Assembly: GCA_946415665.1 (NCBI GenBank)
Contig: CAMKTI010000043.1
Location: 1 to 13,032, forward strand
Length of the DNA stretch: 13,032 nt
Source: an uncultured Clostridia bacterium
GTDB taxonomy: Bacteria > Bacillota > Clostridia > Lachnospirales > CAMVHY01
Direction: 5' to 3'
Below are positions 7,686-12,852 of the stretch, one piece after another (position 1 is the first letter of the stretch; every line of letters starts with the position of its first letter). Made by a program: the position numbers and the translations under genes. The notes beneath the pieces were generated by a model. That model saw nothing but the letters and a program-made list of their open reading frames with translations, ran no database searches and was not told where the DNA came from.

Positions 7686-7725
7686 AAAAAATCTCAATGA
7701 CTTAATTTAAATCATTAAGATTTTT
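7686..7725. terminator. Bidirectional terminator between spoIIIAE and the bofA-like gene
   Basis: AAAAATCTCAATGA pairs with TCATTAAGATTTTT with one mismatch around an 11-base loop. T-runs on both strands let it serve both converging genes. Confidence 0.8.
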
Positions 7726-7759
7726 ATTTACGTTAAACCAAAACACTACCATTTTTAAT

Positions 7760-8038
7760 TTACCGTAACAAAATTTTTATTAAATACAAAAAAAATATAC
7801 CCCACAAATTTAAAATAAAAATTATTCCTGCCGTAAGAAAATTTATTCCAATACAAAATTTTTTCGCATGACAAAAATTAATTAAAAACATATTAATAAA
7901 ATAAATTAACCCAAGCCCAAATCCCACCGAAAATATTTTTTTTAAAATAAACCTAACCTGTCTAATAAAAAATAATATCAAAATCGCCACAACACAAATC
8001 CATACCATAAAATCATTTTCGTTTAAACAAAAATCCAA
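7760..8038 (-). CDS. bofA: BofA-like membrane protein (pro-sigma-K processing inhibitor family, 92 aa)
   Basis: This small, almost entirely hydrophobic protein has three predicted spans (about 11-25, 36-55 and 66-89). The middle and C-terminal part, FGLGLIYFINMFL then CIGINFLTAGIIFILNLWG, follows the BofA pattern of a Gly-rich helix, an N-x-L-T-A turn and a final hydrophobic helix ending in Leu/Lys. In Bacillus, BofA holds the SpoIVFB protease inactive in the mother-cell-derived outer forespore membrane. Many Clostridia keep a homolog whose exact role is less clear. The chosen start is TTG 8038, preceded by GAGAGTGA. It lies 14 bases after the DUF2508 gene, the same pairing (yaaL-bofA) known in Bacillus. 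The call relies on motif shape plus this neighbour. A generic small membrane protein is the alternative. Confidence 0.72.
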   Translation of the reverse strand: MDFCLNENDFMVWICVVAILILFFIRQVRFILKKIFSVGFGLGLIYFINMFLINFCHAKKFCIGINFLTAGIIFILNLWGIFFLYLIKILLR

Positions 8039-8052
8039 ACCTAATCACTCTC

Positions 8053-8304
8053 TTATAAATTCATAAACTTAATTTTTTTTTCTTTACATAAACCAATATA
8101 AAATTTATATCTCATCTGCAACGCTTTAATTTCATAAATATAACTATCAATCAAATCACTATTAGTCTCATAATTTAATTTATTTTCAAGTACATATAAA
8201 TCTCCCCGTATTTTTTTTATATTCTCCAAAATATTTTTTTCATCATAACACAAATTTATATTTTTCACCTCAAAAATAAATCTCAATAAAAAATATAATC
8301 GCAC
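8053..8304 (-). CDS. DUF2508 (YaaL-type) family protein (83 aa)
   Basis: This is a small, charged, mostly helical protein. SDLIDSYIYEIKALQMRYKF (49-68), followed by a Lys/Glu-rich end, matches the DUF2508/YaaL pattern (D-L-I-D, then I-Y-E-x-x-A-L, then R-Y). No molecular function is established for the family. It commonly precedes bofA in Firmicutes, as here, which raises confidence in both calls. The start is uncertain: GTG 8304 has no visible ribosome site. GAGGTG inside the frame lies about 12 bases before a TTG at codon 18, a wide spacing. Both give a plausible family length. The transcript enters from the TSCPD gene side, but a terminator separates them, so any promoter must lie within about 40 bases. 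None is obvious. Confidence 0.72.
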   Translation of the reverse strand: MRLYFLLRFIFEVKNINLCYDEKNILENIKKIRGDLYVLENKLNYETNSDLIDSYIYEIKALQMRYKFYIGLCKEKKIKFMNL

Positions 8305-8342
8305 ACATAAAATAATATTCGTCTTAAAAATAAACTTACAAA

Positions 8343-8372
8343 TAAAAAAAGCCGCTTATAATTAGCGACTTT
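8343..8372 (-). terminator. Terminator of the TSCPD-domain gene
   Basis: On the minus strand AAAGTCGCT pairs with AGCGGCTTT (one mismatch) around a 7-base loop, and continues into a T-run (the A-run at 8343-8350 on the plus strand). It stands 27 bases after the stop at 8399. Confidence 0.75.
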
Positions 8373-8398
8373 AATTAAAAAACTATTTTTCCCTAAAA

Positions 8399-8656
8399 TT
8401 ATTTTTTTTGCGCTTCAAAAGCTTCACGAACCGCGCGTGCCAATTGATCTCCACAAGAAGTTCCTTTTTGTCCGCATTCGACGCCTTTTAGTTTTTTTTC
8501 TATTTCTTCAACAGTATATCCATCAACTAAACGCGCAATTGCTTTTAAATTTCCATTGCATCCGCCGGTAAATTTAATATTTCTTATAACATCGCCATCA
8601 ATATCAAAACTAATAATCTGAGAACAAGTCCCATGTGTTTTATAATCATAATGCAT
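8399..8656 (-). CDS. TSCPD-domain protein, TIGR03905-like (85 aa)
   Basis: This is a small single-domain protein of the TSCPD type, related to the C-terminal region of B12-dependent ribonucleotide reductases and also found as stand-alone proteins of unknown role. It starts MHYDYKTHGTCSQIISFDID, continues IKFTGGCNGNLKAIARLVDG (27-46) and ends with ECGQKGTSCGDQLARAVREA (60-79). Cysteines 11, 33, 61 and 68 could bind metal; this is inferred from spacing, not shown. The start at 8656 is fixed by GGAGGCGGT four bases upstream. A longer in-frame version to 8701 would begin before this ribosome site and close to the predicted transcription start. It is a single-gene unit with its own promoter and terminator. 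Confidence 0.85.
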   Translation of the reverse strand: MHYDYKTHGTCSQIISFDIDGDVIRNIKFTGGCNGNLKAIARLVDGYTVEEIEKKLKGVECGQKGTSCGDQLARAVREAFEAQKK

Positions 8657-8704
8657 TTTTACCGCCTCCAATAAAGTTTTATAAAAAAACAAGTTTCGCA
8701 CAAA

Positions 8705-8733
8705 ATACTAGTCCTTTTTTTTTAGCCAGTCAA
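8705..8733 (-). promoter_or_regulatory. Promoter of the TSCPD-domain gene
   Basis: On the minus strand TTGACT (8733-8728), a 17-base spacer with a nine-A tract, then TAGTAT (8710-8705). The predicted start near 8698 gives a leader of about 42 bases to the GGAGGCGGT site. The upstream gene ends in a terminator, so a promoter is needed here. Confidence 0.6.
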
Positions 8734-8791
8734 ATTTATTTTGCCTCACAATCAAAAAAATATACAAACCAAAATAATTTTTATCCCACAC

Positions 8792-8842
8792 AAAAAAAAT
8801 CAGGTAAAATATTTATCATCACAATAAAATTTTTTGCCTGAT
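8792..8842 (-). terminator. Terminator of the trmK-nif3 operon
   Basis: On the minus strand ATCAGGCAAAA and TTTTACCTGAT pair (one mismatch) at the base of a long hairpin, followed by a T-run (A-run 8792-8799 on the plus strand). The large AT-rich loop is unusual. Confidence 0.65.
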
Positions 8843-8864
8843 CATAAATTTAAAAAAGCAAATC

Positions 8865-9647
8865 TTACGTATACTCAATAATATTTTTTTCATCATCATG
8901 ACAAATTATTTCTACATCATCTAAATATTTTTCTAGTTCACTTTTTAATTCATCCATAAAAATTTTTTCGCTGGCATAATGTGTTATATCAATCAGATTT
9001 AATTCTAAATCATGCGCCAACAAAAAATCATGATATTTTATATCTCCTGTCAAATAAACATCACATTTTTTTTCTTTTGCAAGCAAAAAATATTTTTTAT
9101 CCGCACCGCTTCCACTACATAATCCAACTTTATTTATAATTTTATTTTTATCGCCACAAAAATTTACTTTTTCCAAGCCAAGCTTATTTTTTACAAAAAA
9201 AATAAAATCACCCAAGCTTAACTTATTTTTTAAAAAACCAATTCTTCCCATAAAACCATAATTTAAATCTTCTAAACCATTTATATTTTCCAATTCAAGT
9301 TTTTTGCACAAACAAAAATTTGTTCCATGATCAGAAATATCCAAATTGGTATGCATCGCGTAAAAACAAATATTATTTTTTATTAATTTCATCGCACGCA
9401 AACTTTCTTTTTCATTATCATTTATTTTTTTGATTCCTCTAAAAAAAATCGGATGATGTGTAATAATCATGTTTGCATTTAAATTTATTGCTTTATTTAT
9501 TATTTCATCAGTTAAATCTAATCCAATAATTATCTTTTTGATTTCCCATTTTTTTTCGCCAACTAATAATCCAACGTTATCCCAATCTAAAGCAAAACTT
9601 TCCGGCGCAATTCTATTCAATATCTCAATTATTTCAAAGCAAAACAT
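8865..9647 (-). CDS. Nif3-like dinuclear metal-centre protein (260 aa)
   Basis: This belongs to the Nif3/YqfO (DUF34) family, hexameric ring proteins with a two-metal site. They are often annotated as 'GTP cyclohydrolase I type 2', although the physiological reaction is unsettled. Visible motifs are SFALDWDNVGLLVG (17-30), THHPIFF with metal-ligand histidines H64 and H65, the MHTNLD motif (D103), GDIKYHD (201-207) and THYASE with H223 and E227. At 260 aa it lacks the extra central domain found in the longer Bacillus-type members and is a compact version. GGAGG seven bases upstream supports ATG 9647. Its first 19 bases overlap the end of trmK, a pairing widespread in Firmicutes, so translation is probably coupled. 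Confidence 0.92.
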   Translation of the reverse strand: MFCFEIIEILNRIAPESFALDWDNVGLLVGEKKWEIKKIIIGLDLTDEIINKAINLNANMIITHHPIFFRGIKKINDNEKESLRAMKLIKNNICFYAMHTNLDISDHGTNFCLCKKLELENINGLEDLNYGFMGRIGFLKNKLSLGDFIFFVKNKLGLEKVNFCGDKNKIINKVGLCSGSGADKKYFLLAKEKKCDVYLTGDIKYHDFLLAHDLELNLIDITHYASEKIFMDELKSELEKYLDDVEIICHDDEKNIIEYT

Positions 9648-10303
9648 TTTAATGCCTCCAAATATAAATCAAAAAATTTTTTTGCCTTGTCATTAAAATT
9701 TTTTATCCGCGACAATTTTATAATTCTCTTTAACAAATAATCATGCAAATCATTATTTTTTCTCGCTAATAAAATTTTTCCTACTGCATAATCACATTCT
9801 GAGTAAAAATTATCTTTGCCCCGATACGCAACAATTATATTATAAAATTTTTTCTGCTCACAAAAAAAAATTTCGTCCTGAATCATAAAACCAACTCTAT
9901 GTAATTTTTTTCTCACATAATAAATATTATTTTGTGGCTGTAAAATTAACTGCGTCATATTAAATAATTTTTTATCAAGACAATCTATTATCTTGCAAAT
10001 TATTAATCCGCCCATTCCAGCAATTATTCCTGTAATTTTTTCTTTCTCAAAAATATTATCAAATATCTCATTTTCAAATCCATCGCTCAAAACAGTTTTT
10101 ATTTTTTTCTCATATCCGTTATCAATAATATTTTTTTTTGCGATTTCTAAAGGTCCTTTTCTTATATCACTTGCAATCGCATTAAAAATTATATTTTTTT
10201 TTAAAGCCACGATCGGAATATAAGCATGATCACTTCCAATATCAATTATATTGTTATTTTTTATCTCATTAATTATCAAATTTAATCGTTTCGAGATTTT
10301 CAT
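9629..10303 (-). CDS. trmK: tRNA (adenine22-N1)-methyltransferase (224 aa)
   Basis: TrmK uses S-adenosylmethionine to methylate N1 of A22 in the D-arm of certain tRNAs. The Rossmann methyltransferase core is visible: the SAM-binding loop DIGSDHAYIPI (21-31), ASDIRKGPLEIAKKNI (44-59), TVLSDGF (70-76), GIIAGMGG (92-99) and LQPQNN (121-126). A helical C-terminal extension completes the usual length for the family. AAGGAGATAAA before ATG 10303 is a strong ribosome site. It is transcribed ahead of the nif3-like gene with a 19-base overlap and diverges from rpsT. The shared gap of about 85 bases must hold promoters for both directions, but I could only suggest one for rpsT. Confidence 0.93.
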   Translation of the reverse strand: MKISKRLNLIINEIKNNNIIDIGSDHAYIPIVALKKNIIFNAIASDIRKGPLEIAKKNIIDNGYEKKIKTVLSDGFENEIFDNIFEKEKITGIIAGMGGLIICKIIDCLDKKLFNMTQLILQPQNNIYYVRKKLHRVGFMIQDEIFFCEQKKFYNIIVAYRGKDNFYSECDYAVGKILLARKNNDLHDYLLKRIIKLSRIKNFNDKAKKFFDLYLEALKCFALK

Positions 10304-10327
10304 TTTATCTCCTTAAATTTTTTTCAT

Positions 10328-10356
10328 TTGCTTTTAAAATTAATTTTATATAAAAT
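10328..10356 (+). promoter_or_regulatory. Possible rpsT promoter
   Basis: TTGCTT (10328-10333), 17 bases, TAAAAT (10351-10356). The -35 is weak; the -10 matches five of six bases. It would give a short leader into TTTGGAGGTG. Confidence 0.4.
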
Positions 10357-10389
10357 CATGTGTGATAAAAAATTTTGGAGGTGAAAATT

Positions 10390-10662
10390 TTGCCAAATAT
10401 AAAATCAGCAAAAAAACGTGTATTGCTAAATAAAAAAAATAATCTTCGCAATCGCTCAGTTAAATCAAATGTTAAAACAAAAATAAAAAAATTTTTGTTA
10501 CTAGCTGAAAAAAAAGATACAAACCAAACGCAAGCAAAAGAAATTTTTATCGATGCAATAAAATCAATTGATCAGGCAGCATCTAAAAAAATTTATCATA
10601 AAAATACAGCTGCAAGAAAAAAATCCAGATTAGCAAAATTATTTAACAAATTAAGCGCTTAA
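10390..10662 (+). CDS. rpsT: Small-subunit ribosomal protein S20 (90 aa)
   Basis: S20 binds 16S rRNA early in 30S assembly. The sequence is a basic, all-helical protein starting LPNIKSAKKRVLLNKKN, with KSNVKTKIKKF in the middle and KKIYHKNTAARKKSRLAKLF near the C terminus, which is the signature end of S20. The start is TTG 10390, seven or so bases after GGAGGTG (10377-10383). A longer frame from TTG 10375 would begin inside the ribosome site. It is monocistronic, with a terminator 26 bases after the stop. Although on the plus strand, it is slightly richer in C than G, like the minus-strand block before it rather than like rpsF. Confidence 0.97.
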   Translation: MPNIKSAKKRVLLNKKNNLRNRSVKSNVKTKIKKFLLLAEKKDTNQTQAKEIFIDAIKSIDQAASKKIYHKNTAARKKSRLAKLFNKLSA

Positions 10663-10687
10663 TTTATTAATTTAATTTTATTAAACA

Positions 10688-10720
10688 AAAAAAATCATGA
10701 TGTAAAGTCATGATTTTTTT
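10688..10720. terminator. Terminator after rpsT
   Basis: A perfect 13-bp stem, AAAAAAATCATGA with TCATGATTTTTTT, around a 7-base loop. A/T-runs on both sides make it potentially bidirectional. Confidence 0.88.
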
Positions 10721-10795
10721 GTCGGGCCAGTAATGTTTTAGTATCGAGGGCTAATTCAAAATTTTTGTCTGTATTAAATTTCTGTGCTACACTAG

Positions 10796-10813
10796 ATAAC
10801 GCAATGTTATTGC
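10796..10813. repeat. Overlapping inverted repeats
   Basis: ATAAC-GCAAT-GTTAT is an inverted repeat with a 5-base centre, and GCAAT-GTT-ATTGC, starting inside it, is another with a 3-base centre. The two are mutually exclusive as hairpins. The right end touches the possible -35 TTGCAA at 10810-10815, a position expected for an operator. Confidence 0.45.
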
Positions 10814-10837
10814 AATTTATTTTTTTTGGATTATGAT
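10810..10837 (+). promoter_or_regulatory. Possible promoter of the unknown 212-aa gene or of a small RNA
   Basis: TTGCAA (10810-10815), 16 bases, TATGAT (10832-10837, five of six). Transcription would start near 10844, about 120 bases before the coding start and just ahead of a terminator-like hairpin. Confidence 0.4.
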
Positions 10838-10864
10838 TTTTTTTCAATTTGGGCTAATATAAAA

Positions 10865-10906
10865 GTGAGATTTGTTTTATTAAAAATCTCGCGTTTGTTT
10901 TTTTTT
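10865..10906 (+). terminator. Terminator-like hairpin in the leader of the unknown gene
   Basis: GTGAGATTT (10865-10873) pairs with AAATCTCGC (10884-10892): eight Watson-Crick pairs and one G-T, 10-base loop, followed by GTTTG and a T-run. rpsT already has its own terminator upstream, so this is either an attenuator of the following gene or the end of a short transcript. Confidence 0.55.
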
Positions 10907-10964
10907 GTTGTTGATCAATGAAATTTTTGTTTTGTGTAAATTTAATTTTTTGGAGGTGTTTAAT

Positions 10965-11603
10965 TTGTCACAAGGTGGTTCTGAAGCAACAAGAGCGTTT
11001 CTAGATTCTGTGACATTGTTGCTAAAATTTATGGAAGTGGTAACGAAAGCATATGAAAATAAAAATTATAAAAAAGAACTTGATGAATTAAAAAAAGATA
11101 AAGATTCAGCTATAGCAAAAAAATGCGGCGCTTTTAGAGGGGCGTTAAACGAGTTTTATGAGGAAAACTTTATCGGGGAATGGAAAGATCATGAAAATAA
11201 AGAGACTGGTCAGAGATATAAGCTTTTTGAAATTAAAAAAGATGAGAATGGTATTCCCCTATTAAAAGAAGGAAGTCCATTGCATGAAGCTTCGTTAGGA
11301 TTGATAGCAAAAGCTCAAAAAAATGCAAATACTAAAGATGAGTTTGTAAATAATCTTACTAAAGAAACCAATAAGTTTTTCACTGATCAAGTTGTTCCCA
11401 AATTTAAACAAAAACTCAAAGACACAGGAAATAAAGAATTGGAACAATATGCTAATACAATCAAAGATGATACGAATATCAAAGATATATTTAGGGGAGC
11501 CGAAAATAAAGCAGAGCAATTTAACGGAAGGATTAAGGAACAACAGACCAATGATTTCCTTTCTAGTCGAGCAGCACCTTTACCTCCAGGACGGGGTGAA
11601 TAA
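10965..11603 (+). CDS. Hypothetical helical protein (212 aa)
   Basis: I do not recognise this protein. TTG 10965 lies six bases after GGAGGTG (10952-10958). The in-frame extension to 10905 has no ribosome site and passes through the terminator T-run, so it is not used. The product starts SQGGSEATRAFLDSVTLLLK, then is largely charged and helical (KKELDELKKDKDSAIAKK, NNLTKETNKFFTDQVVPKF), and ends in a Pro/Gly tail, APLPPGRGE. There is no signal peptide and no convincing membrane span; the 12-30 region looks amphipathic. The GG-x-EA start faintly recalls DUF3801/PcfB-type conjugation proteins, but the rest does not let me support that. It is isolated between rpsT and rpsF, with its own leader and terminator, which suggests an inserted lineage-specific gene. 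Confidence 0.8.
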   Translation: MSQGGSEATRAFLDSVTLLLKFMEVVTKAYENKNYKKELDELKKDKDSAIAKKCGAFRGALNEFYEENFIGEWKDHENKETGQRYKLFEIKKDENGIPLLKEGSPLHEASLGLIAKAQKNANTKDEFVNNLTKETNKFFTDQVVPKFKQKLKDTGNKELEQYANTIKDDTNIKDIFRGAENKAEQFNGRIKEQQTNDFLSSRAAPLPPGRGE

Positions 11604-11667
11604 TATAAATTCATTTGATAAAAAAATTAAAGGAAAAAAATTATTTGCTTATGAGTTGAGGTTTTTT

Positions 11668-11699
11668 AATCACAGATTTTATCATCTGTGATTTTTTTT
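11668..11699 (+). terminator. Terminator after the unknown 212-aa gene
   Basis: A perfect 10-bp stem, AATCACAGAT with ATCTGTGATT, with a 6-base loop and a T-run to 11699. Confidence 0.88.
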
Positions 11700-11714
11700 G
11701 TTTGAAAAATATTT

Positions 11715-11723
11715 TGTTATAAT
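11715..11723 (+). promoter_or_regulatory. rpsF operon promoter (extended -10)
   Basis: TGTTATAAT gives a perfect -10 TATAAT (11718-11723) with the extended TG motif. The -35 region 17 bases upstream (TTTTTG) is poor, as is common for extended -10 promoters. Predicted start is about 11730. Confidence 0.6.
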
Positions 11724-11735
11724 TTCTCTGTCCTT

Positions 11736-11756
11736 GCTCACACAAAAAATGTGGGC
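11736..11756 (+). promoter_or_regulatory. Hairpin in the rpsF leader
   Basis: GCTCACA pairs with TGTGGGC (six Watson-Crick pairs, one G-T) around a 7-base A-rich loop, shortly after the predicted start and before AAAGGAGG. Many bacteria have an S6:S18-binding leader at this place. The CCG bulge I associate with that motif is not visible here, so autoregulation is only a suggestion. Confidence 0.45.
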
Positions 11757-11779
11757 TTTGTTCAAAAGGAGGTGTAAAT

Positions 11780-12070
11780 ATGAATAAAAAATATGAATTG
11801 GCATTGATTTTAAAACCTGATTTATCGGAAGAAATTTTTAACAGCGAAATGGAAAACATAAAAAGTATGATTGGTAAATCAGGAGCGGTCATAGAAAAAA
11901 TTGATGCTTGGGGGAAAAAAAAATTAGCGTATGAAATTAAAAAATTCAGCGAAGGCAATTATAATTTTATAATTTTTTCAGCTGAATCAAATGTTCCTGC
12001 TGTTTTAGAATCGAAATTGCGTATAAACGAAAATGTAATAAGATTTTTAATTGTTAGTCATGAAAATTAA
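11780..12070 (+). CDS. rpsF: Small-subunit ribosomal protein S6 (96 aa)
   Basis: S6 binds 16S rRNA together with S18 on the 30S platform. The sequence has the ferredoxin-like S6 pattern: MNKKYELALILKPDLSEE at the start, KIDAWGKKKLAYEIKKFSEG (45-64) and YNFIIF in the middle, then LRINENVIRFLIV at the end. AAAGGAGGTG precedes the ATG by seven bases or so. Length is typical, without the long acidic tail of some species. It is the first gene of rpsF-ssb-rpsR, with 17 bases to ssb. Its coding strand is clearly G-rich over C. Confidence 0.97.
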   Translation: MNKKYELALILKPDLSEEIFNSEMENIKSMIGKSGAVIEKIDAWGKKKLAYEIKKFSEGNYNFIIFSAESNVPAVLESKLRINENVIRFLIVSHEN

Positions 12071-12087
12071 CGGGGGTTTTTGTTTTT

Positions 12088-12519
12088 ATGAATAAGGTTA
12101 TTTTAATGGGCAGATTAACACGTGATCCTGAAGTTAGATATTCTCAAGGCGAGACTCCGTTTGCAATTGCAAGATATACACTTGCTGTTAACAGAAAATT
12201 TAAACGCGATGGTGAGCCAGATGCAGACTTTATTAATTGTGTTGCATTTGGTAAACAAGGTGAATTTGCAGAGAAATTTATGAAAAAAGGACAAATGATT
12301 TGTATCTGCGGAAGAATTCAGGTTAGAAGTTATGATGACCAAACAGGACAAAAACGCTGGGTAACAGAAATTGTAGTTGAAGAACAGAGTTTTGCTGAAA
12401 GTAAAAGTTCGTTTGAAGCAAGACAAAAAAATAATAATGACGATGACGATTCATTTTCTACTCAAAATTCTGATCGCAATGTTTTGGATGAGTTGGACGA
12501 AGAAGATCTGCCGTTTTAA
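12088..12519 (+). CDS. ssb: Single-stranded DNA-binding protein (143 aa)
   Basis: SSB coats single-stranded DNA in replication, repair and recombination, and recruits partner proteins through its acidic tail. The OB-fold occupies about residues 1-105: MNKVILMGRLTRDPEVRY, FAIARYTLAVNRKF, ADFINCVAFGKQGEFAEKFM, KKGQMICICGRIQVRSYDD and WVTEIVVEE. A short Asn/Asp-rich linker leads to the conserved tip DELDEEDLPF, identical in kind to the usual D-D-x-P-F end. The linker is short compared with most SSBs, giving a compact protein. The ribosome site GGGGG, about 12 bases upstream, is unusually distant. It sits between rpsF and rpsR as in most Firmicutes. Confidence 0.97.
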   Translation: MNKVILMGRLTRDPEVRYSQGETPFAIARYTLAVNRKFKRDGEPDADFINCVAFGKQGEFAEKFMKKGQMICICGRIQVRSYDDQTGQKRWVTEIVVEEQSFAESKSSFEARQKNNNDDDDSFSTQNSDRNVLDELDEEDLPF

Positions 12520-12555
12520 TATTATTAATAAAATATTTCGAGGAGGAAATTTAAG

Positions 12556-12786
12556 TTGGAAAAAATTTATGATAATAAGAAGAAAAAAAGAGTGTGTCAT
12601 TTGTGTACAGAAAAGATAACTAAAATTGATTACAAAGATGTCAATCTATTAAAAAGGCATATTACGGAGCGTGGAAAAATTATTTCTAGACGAACGACAG
12701 GACTTTGCGCGAGACATCAAAGAAAAATTACGCATCTTATTAAACGCGCAAGACATTTGGCTTTATTGCCGTTTAGTGTAAATTAA
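12556..12786 (+). CDS. rpsR: Small-subunit ribosomal protein S18 (76 aa)
   Basis: S18 is the S6 partner on the 30S platform. It starts with TTG 12556 six bases after AGGAGGAAA. Motifs are RVCHLC (12-17), NLLKRHITERGKIISRRTTG (30-49) and CARHQRKITHLIKRARHLAL (51-70), then LPF at the end. C14, C17, C51 and H54 form the zinc-binding set found in the metal-containing version of S18. It is the last gene of the operon and is followed by a terminator. Confidence 0.97.
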   Translation: MEKIYDNKKKKRVCHLCTEKITKIDYKDVNLLKRHITERGKIISRRTTGLCARHQRKITHLIKRARHLALLPFSVN

Positions 12787-12810
12787 ATTTGATTGCTAAA
12801 AATAAAAAAT

Positions 12811-12838
12811 CCGAGTTTAATCAACTCGGTTTTTTTTA
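12811..12838 (+). terminator. Terminator of the rpsF-ssb-rpsR operon
   Basis: CCGAGTT (12811-12817) pairs with AACTCGG (12823-12829) around TAATC, followed by a T-run to 12838. Confidence 0.9.
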
Positions 12839-12852
12839 TTCAAAAATTTTCT

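Larger units (their letters stand above)
10721..10964. other. Non-coding stretch between rpsT and the unknown gene
   Basis: The gap from 10663 to 10964 is about 300 bases. After the rpsT terminator it contains a patch (10721-10800) that is less AT-rich than its surroundings, with no gene I can name. Next come overlapping palindromes (10796-10813), a possible promoter (10810-10837) and a terminator-like hairpin (10865-10906). A 42-codon minus-strand frame starting TTG and ending inside the rpsT terminator is open, but it has no ribosome site. Confidence 0.6.

Noticed and set aside
8657..8701. N-terminal extension of the TSCPD protein to 8701
   Set aside because: The extension would begin before the strong GGAGGCGGT site and nearly at the predicted transcription start; family length fits the 8656 start.
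11392..11691. Plus-strand 99-codon frame overlapping the end of the 212-aa gene
   Set aside because: It has no ribosome site, runs through the terminator hairpin and overlaps a better supported gene.
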